Below, piece by piece: positions 1 to 5,436 of a DNA stretch of 8,529 bases. Numbering within the stretch: the first letter of the stretch is position 1; the number at the start of each line of letters is the position of its first letter. A program made the position numbers and the translations under genes. A model generated the notes under the pieces. The model did not search any database. It worked only from the letters and a program-made list of their open reading frames with translations, and was not told where the DNA came from. The stretch is from GCA-020343675 sp964462945 (lineage in GTDB: Bacteria; Planctomycetota; Phycisphaerae; Sedimentisphaerales; Anaerobacaceae): NCBI GenBank assembly GCA_964462945.1, contig CAYWZW010000118.1, positions 1 to 8,529 of the forward strand. Reading direction: 5' to 3'.

Positions 1-25
1 GGCTGAAGCTCTATCCTTTTTGGTT

Positions 26-48
26 GCGGCTGAGCGAAGCGAAGCCGC
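26..48. repeat. REP-like hairpin
   Basis: A six-base inverted repeat GCGGCT (26-31) and AGCCGC (43-48) encloses the loop GAGCGAAGCGA. The GC-rich arms around a GAGCGAAGC-type core resemble extragenic palindromes scattered in bacterial genomes. A second, weaker inverted repeat follows (GTGGCT 62-67 with AGCCAC 95-100). No coding sequence is supported in bases 1-133. Copy number in the genome cannot be seen from here. Confidence 0.4.
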
Positions 49-133
49 GCTGGGTTAATTCGTGGCTGATTTGAAAAAACAAAGCCAATTTCGAAGCCAC
101 ATCTGCCCCTGAAGATTGGCCGGATGAAGCCTC

Positions 134-162
134 TTTACAGACCAGGCAATGGTCGGTATTAT
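134..162 (+). promoter_or_regulatory. sigma70-type promoter of the tRNA-Thr gene
   Basis: A -35 box TTTACA (134-139) and a -10 box TATTAT (157-162) are separated by exactly 17 bases. Each differs from the consensus at one position. Transcription would start near 169, about seven bases before the mature tRNA 5' end at 176. This position suits a monocistronic tRNA transcript with a very short leader. Confidence 0.65.
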
Positions 163-175
163 AGCCGGCGTATAG

Positions 176-247
176 GCCGATGTAGCTCAATGGTAGAGCA
201 CAGCTTTCGTAAAGCTGGGGTTGAGGGTCCGACTCCCTCCATCGGCT
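176..247 (+). tRNA. tRNA-Thr (anticodon CGT)
   Basis: A complete cloverleaf can be drawn. The acceptor stem is GCCGATG (176-182) with CATCGGC (240-246), seven perfect pairs, and the discriminator is T247. The D arm is GCTC/GAGC. The anticodon stem CAGCT/AGCTG closes the loop TTCGTAA, giving anticodon CGT, which reads ACG (Thr). The variable loop is GGGTT. The T arm is GAGGG/CCCTC around TCCGACT. The G1-C72 and C2-G71 pairs and G35-U36 match known threonine identity elements. CCA is not encoded (TATT follows), so it must be added after transcription. The gene has its own promoter just upstream. No clear T-tract terminator follows; AGGG/CCCT at 251-265 is only a weak stem. Confidence 0.96.
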
Positions 248-271
248 ATTAGGGTCCCGGGCCCTTATCAA

Positions 272-410
272 TGGTGAGTGGTAACCGGTGAATAACGAAT
301 AATGAATATCGAATGTCGAAGGAAAGCCTTCGTGTTGCCTTACTTCATCATTTGACATTGCCTGTTCGATATTCGATATTCAATTCCAAATAACCAATTG
401 CCAGTAACCA
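272..410. repeat. Nested palindromic MITE-like element
   Basis: Three inverted repeats are nested on one centre. The outer arms 272-289 and 393-410 pair at 13 of 18 positions. The middle arms TGAATATCGAAT (303-314) and ATTCGATATTCA (371-382) are perfect. An inner hairpin is CGAAGG (317-322), loop AAAG, CCTTCG (327-332). The stretch is AT-rich with repeated GAATA/ATTCGATATTC words, unlike its flanks. It encodes nothing convincing and sits between the tRNA and the gene at 425. It looks like a non-autonomous mobile or REP-derived element; that class is inferred, not shown. Confidence 0.55.
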
Positions 411-424
411 ATAATCAGTAGGCT

Positions 425-679
425 ATGGCCATTAGCGACACATCACCCGAGGCGCAAGAAATCCTGTGCCGGTTATATCGGAACATGACGATAGCCCAAA
501 AGGCGCAGCGTGTATTCAGCGCTTATCGCATGGGTAAAATGCTCAGCATGGCCGGCATCCGCTTAGCTCACCCCGACGCCTCGCAGGAGCAAATCTGGCA
601 CCTTTGGGCCAGGCGCCACCTGGGCGATGAACTTTATGAAAAGGTTTATCAGGGAAGAAACAGAAACGATAAAGAATAG
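425..679 (+). CDS. Small helical protein, possibly Rv0078B-like antitoxin
   Basis: This 84-aa soluble protein is rich in charged residues and predicted helix, with no signal peptide or membrane segment. The N-terminus (SDTSPEAQEIL, residues 4-14) and the core (residues 22-76: an MT.AQKAQRVF helix, then MAGIRLAHPDAS, then LGDELYEKVY) resemble small orphan proteins with an 'AG.R..HP.AS' centre, some of which are annotated as Rv0078B-related antitoxins. I make this match from memory, so it is tentative. In such pairs the antitoxin usually precedes a toxin gene, but here the next gene is an unrelated redox-family remnant 13 bases downstream. The start at 425 is chosen because the SDTSPEAQ segment looks conserved, although the upstream AGG (420-422) is too close to be a good ribosome site. 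ATG 488 is the alternative and also lacks one. Confidence 0.5.
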   Translation: MAISDTSPEAQEILCRLYRNMTIAQKAQRVFSAYRMGKMLSMAGIRLAHPDASQEQIWHLWARRHLGDELYEKVYQGRNRNDKE

Positions 680-692
680 TCTGGGGTTGAAT

Positions 693-1001
693 ATGGGCAA
701 TGCTGATAAGGCGGCAGCAACATTTAGGGATGGTTTCTCGTGTTCGCAGGCCGTGCTTGGGACGTATTGCGAGCGGTTCGGTTTGGATAAAACGCTGGCC
801 CACAAGATCAGCACCGGCTTTGGCGGCGGGATCGATCTGTTCGTCAGGGCCACCGGCAGAAAAAAGGGGACCCCGCCAGCATCGAAGCCCTGGGCGGGTA
901 ACAGCCCTAACCCACGAATTACGTGGGGCGTTCCCCCATTATCACGCCTTCACTCGTTCCCAAATCTCACACTCGGTTTCTTGAGCGCGACAGTTTATTG
1001 A
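693..1001 (+). pseudogene. C_GCAxxG_C_C family redox protein, truncated
   Basis: The first 47 residues from ATG 693 read like the start of C_GCAxxG_C_C family proteins: an N-terminal helix (NADKAAATFRDG), the GFSCSQAVL motif with Cys17, then a helix ending in STGFGGGI (residues 40-47). Full members are about 120-150 aa and continue with the CGAVTGA-type motif and two more cysteines. These are absent. After about base 833 the frame turns into unrelated sequence running to a stop at 1001, overlapping a minus-strand gene. A GGGG ribosome site lies about seven bases before ATG 693. Family function is poorly defined (probably redox or metal linked). The break coincides with the edge of the minus-strand islet, so I read it as insertion or deletion damage. 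The product would lack most of the putative active site. Confidence 0.65.
860..898 (-). terminator. Possible terminator of the minus-strand islet
   Basis: Read on the minus strand, CCCGCC (898-893) pairs with GGCGGG (877-872), with extra AG/CT pairing across a one-base bulge. GTCCCC and six T residues (865-860) follow. The gap between stem and T-tract is longer than ideal. A second hairpin, CCCACG-AATTA-CGTGGG (911-927), lies between this and the stop codon at 942. Either could end the transcript of the two minus-strand genes, or both could be parts of a dispersed repeat. Confidence 0.3.
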
Positions 1002-1250
1002 CCGTCTCTTCCTGTGTGTCTGCCTTACGCAGTCGTGGAAACGTTCACCTGCAAGCATCCTGGCTATTCGCATATGGAGCTTGTCAAAACAGTCCTGGCT
1101 ATCGGTACATGCATCAAGTTCATGTGCATAGTCATTTGGCTGTTCTCGCATGAGAGTGCCGAACAAGTCGTGACTATCAAACTCATCCTCCTGTCTCTCA
1201 ACCGTCTGCCTCAATATTTCGTCTGTCAAGAAGGTCATTTCGTTAGCCAT
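942..1250 (-). CDS. Unknown 102-aa protein downstream of the HTH gene
   Basis: I do not recognise this protein. It starts at ATG 1250, behind a strong ribosome site (GAAAGGAAAG, about five bases upstream), which is the main support for a real gene. It is soluble and acidic in the first half (EDEFDSHDLF, residues 21-30) and basic toward the end (RKRRS near residues 80-84), with five cysteines in the second half. A segment like 'LMREQPNDYAHEL' followed by 'CFDKLHMRIARML' suggests a compact helical fold. It lies 39 bases downstream of the HTH gene on the same strand, so the two are probably co-transcribed. The reading frame stops in the boundary region next to the broken redox gene. It could be an accessory protein of a mobile element or the second part of a two-gene regulatory pair. 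Confidence 0.55.
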   Translation of the reverse strand: MANEMTFLTDEILRQTVERQEDEFDSHDLFGTLMREQPNDYAHELDACTDSQDCFDKLHMRIARMLAGERFHDCVRQTHRKRRSINCRAQETECEIWERVKA

Positions 1251-1289
1251 GATTTCTTTCCTTTCATTTTAGCTGGTGATAATGGTCCT

Positions 1290-1826
1290 CTAGTTTCGAT
1301 AGCTTGGATTGGAAACGCGGTCTATGACTTTTCCAAACAGAAGTACAGATATATCTTGTGCTCTCTCTCGTGCCCAGTCGTTTCTGGGTGAAGGTTTACG
1401 CGGGTGGCACCATCTTGACAACTGCGAGAAGCCTTTCGGAGAAAGGAACTCATAACCGGAGGCCGTCATGTCTGCTCTCAAGTTTCTGCCAAGCCCGTTT
1501 ACAAAGCGCTCTTTGCCTTGCTTGTACTCGATCAGTTCTTCTACCACCGAGTCAACTTCATCACGTGGACAATCGCGTCTTATTCTACGTGCCTGCAATG
1601 ACAGATGGCCGTTCTTTAAACTTGACTCATCTTTCGCTACCTCGCATTGCTCTTCTCGCTCCAAGAGAAATTTGTCCAGACGGGCTGGGTGGAACAAAGC
1701 CTTGCCCGCAAAGAAAGTATGGGGAATTCTCTTGTTGGTCACCAATTCCCTCAGAATGCGCTCTCCGCACCGCAAATAATTTGCCGCTTCCGGGATGGTT
1801 AGCCAATTTGTTTTTGGCTCTTGCAT
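1290..1826 (-). CDS. Excisionase-family helix-turn-helix DNA-binding protein
   Basis: Residues 8-54 form an HTH_17 (excisionase/MerR-like winged helix) domain: WLTIPEAANYL, then a recognition-helix region ending near NKRIPHTF, then GKALFHPARLDKFL. Such domains bind short DNA sites and occur in phage excisionases and plasmid regulators. Beyond it lies a 120-residue tail that simple excisionases lack, including a charged helix (VDSVVEELIEYKQGKERF, 91-108) and a segment ending RAQDISVLLFGKVIDR (155-170). I do not recognise the tail. The start at ATG 1826 is chosen because AAAAGGGA lies seven bases upstream; the frame stays open to 1898 but without a comparable site. The gene has a good promoter and a pair of TGCTACTA words in its leader, suggesting autoregulation. 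It is followed by the 102-aa gene. No integrase lies in the window. Confidence 0.7.
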   Translation of the reverse strand: MQEPKTNWLTIPEAANYLRCGERILRELVTNKRIPHTFFAGKALFHPARLDKFLLEREEQCEVAKDESSLKNGHLSLQARRIRRDCPRDEVDSVVEELIEYKQGKERFVNGLGRNLRADMTASGYEFLSPKGFSQLSRWCHPRKPSPRNDWARERAQDISVLLFGKVIDRVSNPSYRN

Positions 1827-1845
1827 GGTACTGTCCCTTTTCAAA

Positions 1846-1897
1846 TAGTAGCATGTGATATTACAAAAATAGGCATCGATATTGCATTCTAGTAGCA
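1846..1897 (-). promoter_or_regulatory. Candidate operator: two TGCTACTA direct repeats
   Basis: The word TGCTACTA (minus strand) occurs at 1897-1890, overlapping the spacer and first bases of the -10 box, and again at 1853-1846, in the leader just upstream of the ribosome site. The copies are 44 bases apart, close to four helical turns. An ATCGAT palindrome lies between them. Placement across promoter and leader fits repression by the encoded HTH protein, but binding is only inferred. Confidence 0.35.
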
Positions 1898-1914
1898 CTA
1901 AGTAAATTAATCAA
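1886..1914 (-). promoter_or_regulatory. Promoter of the HTH gene
   Basis: On the minus strand TTGATT (1914-1909) and TAGAAT (1891-1886) are spaced by 17 bases; the -10 box has five of six consensus bases. Transcription would start near 1879, leaving a leader of about 50 bases before ATG 1826. The promoter overlaps one copy of the TGCTACTA word. Confidence 0.5.
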
Positions 1915-2021
1915 GCCTTTAATTTGTTTTTTCTTCATATTTTGTTAAGATCGACAGCTATGGTCAAGATGTCGGTTGCCAATCGTGTTGATAACGCTTT
2001 GTACATAAAGAAGTTATGATT

Positions 2022-2849
2022 ATGCACGAGAAATATCATTCGCTTCAAGAAATATTGCGGAATCTTGGTAGGGTCGTTGTCGCGTATTCGGGCGGGGTGG
2101 ATAGTACGTTTCTGCTCAAGGCGGCTGTCGATACACTGGGACCGCAGAACGTCCTGGCGTGCACGAGTGTGGGGCCGTCCGAGCCGAGCAGCCAATATGA
2201 GAGGGCGGCCGAGTTCGCCAGGAAGATCGGCGTAGAGTTTGAGACGGTCGATTCAGGCGAGCTTGCCGACCCGAATTTCACCGCCAATAAGGCCGACCGC
2301 TGCTTCCACTGCAAGTCGCACCTGTGCAAGACGCTTTTGGAAATTGCCCGGCAGCGCGGCTTCGAGCACGTTGTCTTCGGTGCGAATTTCGACGACCTCG
2401 ACGACTATCGGCCGGGCAACCGGGCGATGAAGGTCTTCGGCATCCGCTCGCCGTTAGCGGAAGCTCGGCTCACAAAGGACGATATTCGTCGGTTGAGCAG
2501 AGAGATGAACCTGCCGACTGCGGACCAGCCTGCCTCGCCGTGTCTGGCTTCGAGAATCACCTACGGGCTGGAGGTCACCGAGCAGCGGCTCGAACAGATT
2601 GATCAGGCCGAGGCGTTCTTGCGGCAGTTAGGTTTAGTGGAGTTTCGCGTTCGCCATCACGACACCATTGCCCGGATCGAGGTAAATCCGCAGGATATCG
2701 AGAAAGTCGCGGCTGAGCCGGCCCGCTCGCAGATCGTCGAGAAACTTAAATCCATAGGCTTCAAGTTCGTGACCGTTGACCTTCAGGGCTTCCGGTCCGG
2801 CTCACTGAACGAGCCGCTCTCGGAAGAAGAGAAGCGAAGAAACCTTTGA
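2022..2849 (+). CDS. larE: LarE, ATP-dependent sacrificial sulfur transferase
   Basis: LarE is a PP-loop ATP pyrophosphatase that adenylylates the carboxylates of a pyridinium precursor and inserts sulfur, a step in making the nickel-pincer nucleotide cofactor of lactate racemase and relatives. The PP-loop SGGVDS is at residues 23-28. The PASPCLASRI motif carries the family sulfur-donor cysteine (Cys174 here, Cys176 in Lactobacillus plantarum). The conserved end GFRSGSLN is at 256-263. Length is 275 aa, normal for the family. An RCFHCK motif (Cys94, Cys97) plus Cys102 gives extra cysteines, as in LarE types proposed to use an iron-sulfur cluster rather than sacrifice the donor cysteine. ATG 2022 is chosen over 2016 because AAAGAAG (2007-2013) lies eight bases before it. 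No larA, larB or larC is in the window. The EEP-family gene follows after 54 bases. Confidence 0.93.
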   Translation: MHEKYHSLQEILRNLGRVVVAYSGGVDSTFLLKAAVDTLGPQNVLACTSVGPSEPSSQYERAAEFARKIGVEFETVDSGELADPNFTANKADRCFHCKSHLCKTLLEIARQRGFEHVVFGANFDDLDDYRPGNRAMKVFGIRSPLAEARLTKDDIRRLSREMNLPTADQPASPCLASRITYGLEVTEQRLEQIDQAEAFLRQLGLVEFRVRHHDTIARIEVNPQDIEKVAAEPARSQIVEKLKSIGFKFVTVDLQGFRSGSLNEPLSEEEKRRNL

Positions 2850-2903
2850 TTGAAGAAGAGGCTCAAGAATTCTCAAACCAAAGTTACCTTTCAGGAGTGA
2901 GCT

Positions 2904-3875
2904 ATGTACCGCAGAATAACTTATAGAGTAGCAAGAGCGTTCTTTCCCCTGGCAATTCTCTTAGGCTTGGGGACGTTTCTCAGTCTCTGTTTCTGCCAAT
3001 ATGCCAATGGTGCCGATTCAGACCGGAAGCAAGCGAGCGGCTTAGAGGTGCGGATAATGACGTTCAATATCCGCTACGGCTCGGCCAACGATGGCGAGAA
3101 CCACTGGAAGAAGCGCCGCGAAATGGTCTTTGACGTGATTCGTAAGCAGAAAAGCGACGTAATCGGCCTACAGGAGGCGCTGCGATTCCAGATCGACGAG
3201 ATTCGCCAGGCATTGCCGATGTACGCTGAGATTGGCGTTGCCCGCGAGGACGGCAAGATCAATGGCGAGTACTCCGCCATTCTGTATCGCGCCGACCGTT
3301 TCGGGGTGGGGGAGGCGGGGACCTTCTGGCTCTCCGATACGCCGGAGGTGCCCGGCTCGAACCAGTGGGGCGGCGCGTGCGTGCGTATCTGCACCTGGGC
3401 CAGGCTGATCGAGAATAGTACGGGCAATGCCTTCTACGCCTTCAACCTTCACTTAGACCACGTCTCCCAGCCCTCCAGAGAAAAAAGTGCGGTCCTGCTG
3501 ACTCAGCGGATACAAAGCAGAAACATCAAAGAGCCGTTTGTGCTCACGGGCGATTTTAATGCGGGCGAGACAAATCCTGTCATCACGTATCTCAAGGGCG
3601 AGACCGCCCTCGCCGGGGCTGATGGGACCACTTCGAAGAGCCCCATCGCGCTGGTGGACACGTTTCGTGTCTTGCATCCGGATGTGAAGGACGTTCGAAC
3701 CGCCCATGAGTTCAAGGGAACCCGGCAAGGCAATAAGATTGACTTCGTGTTTGTGCTGCCCGCCGTGAAGGTGCTCGAAGCGGAAATACTTTATGACAAC
3801 ATTGAGGGGCGCTATCCTTCCGACCATTTTCCTGTGACCGCGAGGCTTCTTCTGCCTGCGTCTGGGAGTCGCTGA
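2904..3875 (+). CDS. Secreted endonuclease/exonuclease/phosphatase-family hydrolase
   Basis: This 323-aa protein has a Sec signal: basic MYRRITYRVARA, a hydrophobic stretch (about 13-31) and a likely cut near ANG-A (36-37). The mature part is a complete EEP (DNase I-like) domain: TFNIRYG (Asn55), LQEAL (Glu91), NLHLDH (His183), GDFNA (Asp217, Asn219), KIDFVF (Asp280) and SDHFPV (Asp307, His308). These are the metal-binding and catalytic residues for phosphodiester or phosphomonoester cleavage. The exact substrate cannot be told; nucleic acid, phospholipid and sugar phosphate are all possible for this superfamily. The start has a strong AGGAG (2893-2897) six bases upstream. It follows larE by 54 bases in the same direction but shares no obvious pathway, so co-transcription would be incidental. 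The next coding remnant is convergent. Confidence 0.88.
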   Translation: MYRRITYRVARAFFPLAILLGLGTFLSLCFCQYANGADSDRKQASGLEVRIMTFNIRYGSANDGENHWKKRREMVFDVIRKQKSDVIGLQEALRFQIDEIRQALPMYAEIGVAREDGKINGEYSAILYRADRFGVGEAGTFWLSDTPEVPGSNQWGGACVRICTWARLIENSTGNAFYAFNLHLDHVSQPSREKSAVLLTQRIQSRNIKEPFVLTGDFNAGETNPVITYLKGETALAGADGTTSKSPIALVDTFRVLHPDVKDVRTAHEFKGTRQGNKIDFVFVLPAVKVLEAEILYDNIEGRYPSDHFPVTARLLLPASGSR

Positions 3876-3904
3876 GAGCGCAGGGACGGCGAAGAAGGTT
3901 CCTC

Positions 3905-4261
3905 TCACCGCATCATCGGGATCGCCTTTTTCTCCTCGAACAGGTTGCGGTAGCTCGCCGGATGGTACAGTTTGAACTCTATCGCCCGGATATACTCCTC
4001 GGGACCGCAATGGCGAACGTTGTCGATGAGCGAAGAGATTTGCTTTTGCGAACGAAAAGCTGCGATTGCCTTGAGCTTATTCTCAAGATACGACGCGGGC
4101 GCGCGCATGCGCAGCGTCGGCGGTGCGGCGAAATCGCAATAGACCGCGTATGTGTTCACGTAGGGCACACTGCTCAACGGCTTGCCCAGCTCGGGCCAGA
4201 TATTGCCCGCCGCGTGGAACAGACTGATGAGGAACTCTTCGTAAATGATGCGATGGCTCAT
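3905..4261 (-). pseudogene. C-terminal remnant of a PIG-L-type deacetylase
   Basis: The 118-residue frame starts with SHRIIYEEF, like the 'HR.v.ee' part of PIG-L/LmbE N-acetylglucosaminyl deacetylases (zinc enzymes acting on sugar N-acetyl groups), and carries a 'KLKAIAAFRSQKQI' segment (62-75) like the K..ai..y.SQ helix of that family, then the end of the fold. The N-terminal half with the AHPDDE zinc motif is missing. A stop codon lies in frame three codons upstream of ATG 4261, and no ribosome site precedes it. A neighbouring frame stays open upstream (about 4262-4349), so a frameshift may have joined a slightly longer relic, but pta begins at 4391 and leaves no room for a full gene. The assignment rests on partial motifs; a short independent protein is the alternative. 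Confidence 0.5.
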
Positions 4262-4292
4262 CGCCGACTAAACGCACAAATTCAAATTCCTC

Positions 4293-4321
4293 TTGCATTT
4301 GTCCGAACTCACCGTTAATTT
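4293..4321 (+). promoter_or_regulatory. Possible promoter of pta-ackA
   Basis: TTGCAT (4293-4298) and TAATTT (4316-4321) are separated by 17 bases. The -35 matches consensus at four positions, the -10 only at three, so support is modest. The location, 70 bases before the pta start, is right for an operon promoter because the upstream neighbour points the other way. The word GCAAGACAA is repeated in the leader (4341-4349 and 4369-4377). Confidence 0.3.
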
Positions 4322-4390
4322 CAATACTGAGCCACAAGAAGCAAGACAACGACCGGATGTTTGCTTTTGCAAGACAAGGACGCTACGACG

Positions 4391-5398
4391 ATGGACATTA
4401 TAAGCAGTTTCAGGGAGAGGGCAAGGGGGAAGGACCTGTCCGTTGTTTTGCCGGAGGGCAGAGATGAGCGAATAGTTCAAGCGGCCAGGAGACTGAGGGA
4501 CGAGAGTATTGCCCGGCCGATCGTGCTTGGCAAGCCCGAGCAGATCGAAGCGGCGATTGAAAAAGCCGGCGTCAATATGGAAGGCATCGAAACCATAGAC
4601 CCGAAGACGAGCGGCAAGCTCGACGTTTATGCCGAGAGATACAGTCATCGCAGAAAAGATATCTCGGTTGCCGTGGCAAGGCATGTCGTCGTCAAGCCCT
4701 TGTTTTATGCCGGCATGATGGTTGCATGCGGCGACGCGGATGCTGCCGTGGGCGGGGTGGCCGGCGCGACAGCGACCCTGATTCAGGCGGGTGTCTTGAC
4801 CGTGGGTTTGGCGCCGGGGATCAAGACGCCTTCCAGTTGCTTTCTCATGGTTATTCCGAACTTCCTCGGGGAGAAAGACAAGCCTTTCATTTATGCCGAC
4901 TGCGCCGTCAACATCGATCCGACGGCCGAGCAATTAGCGGATATCGCCCTGGCTTCGGCGGTGACTGCAAGGAGAATCCTGGGTCAGGAGCCTCGCGTTG
5001 CCCTATTGTCATTCTCCACGCGGGCAAGTGCTTCCGGCCCGAGTGTGGAGAAAGTCAGGAAGGCTCTCAATATCGCCCGGGCGCGGGAGCCCGGCTTGGC
5101 TATCGACGGTGAGTTTCAGGCCGACTCGGCGATCGTTCCCAGAGTGGCGGCCAGGAAGGTCAAGGATGAAAGTGCCGTTGCAGGAAAGGCCAATGTCCTC
5201 ATTTTCCCCGACCTCAACTCGGGAAACATCGCCTATAAGCTCACGCAGTACATGGCCGGCGCCCAAGCCATCGGGCCGTTTCTTCAGGGATTTGCCAAAC
5301 CCATAACGGACCTTTCCAGAGGCGCAACCGTAGAGGATATCGTTGCAACGGTCATATTGACCTTGGGGCAATTGACTGAGAGCACGAGTCTCGTTTGA
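4391..5398 (+). CDS. pta: Phosphate acetyltransferase
   Basis: Pta converts acetyl-CoA and phosphate to acetyl phosphate and CoA in the cytoplasm. The 335-aa product is the short, single-domain form of about 330 residues. Family landmarks in order: LPEGRDERI (20-28), GDADAAVGG (114-122), APGIKTPSSCFLM (141-153), DCAVNIDPTAEQLADIA (170-186), LLSFSTRASA (205-214), DGEFQADSA (239-247), PDLNSGNIAYK (273-283) and FAKPITDLSRG (301-311). These surround the CoA and phosphate sites. ATG 4391 is chosen because it matches the family start (short helix before LPEG) and has CAAGGA (4375-4380) ten bases upstream; the frame is open to a TTG at 4361 without benefit. ackA starts 38 bases after the stop, an evident operon. 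It could in principle act on another short acyl-CoA, but the ackA partner favours acetyl. Confidence 0.95.
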   Translation: MDIISSFRERARGKDLSVVLPEGRDERIVQAARRLRDESIARPIVLGKPEQIEAAIEKAGVNMEGIETIDPKTSGKLDVYAERYSHRRKDISVAVARHVVVKPLFYAGMMVACGDADAAVGGVAGATATLIQAGVLTVGLAPGIKTPSSCFLMVIPNFLGEKDKPFIYADCAVNIDPTAEQLADIALASAVTARRILGQEPRVALLSFSTRASASGPSVEKVRKALNIARAREPGLAIDGEFQADSAIVPRVAARKVKDESAVAGKANVLIFPDLNSGNIAYKLTQYMAGAQAIGPFLQGFAKPITDLSRGATVEDIVATVILTLGQLTESTSLV

Positions 5399-5436
5399 GC
5401 TAAGCCGAGACCGCGTTTGAAAGGATGGTACGGACA

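Noticed and set aside
176..247. tRNA-Thr as attachment site of the HTH islet
   Set aside because: No second copy of the tRNA 3' end was seen in the window, and the islet begins about 590 bases away.
11..358. 115-aa minus-strand frame across the tRNA
   Set aside because: It runs through the tRNA gene and the palindromic element, so coding is very unlikely.
1358..1858. 166-aa plus-strand frame opposite the HTH gene
   Set aside because: The minus strand has an HTH domain, ribosome site and promoter; the plus frame has none of these.
2930..2995. Lipobox in the EEP protein signal (LSLC, residues 26-29)
   Set aside because: Leu at the -1 position does not fit a lipobox; an ordinary Sec cleavage site follows near residue 36.
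3453..4010. 185-aa minus-strand frame opposite the EEP gene
   Set aside because: The EEP catalytic motifs on the plus strand are unambiguous; this frame shows no family features.
4268..4933. 221-aa minus-strand frame opposite pta
   Set aside because: It lies antisense to clearly conserved pta codons and has no recognisable motif; it reflects codon bias of the real gene.
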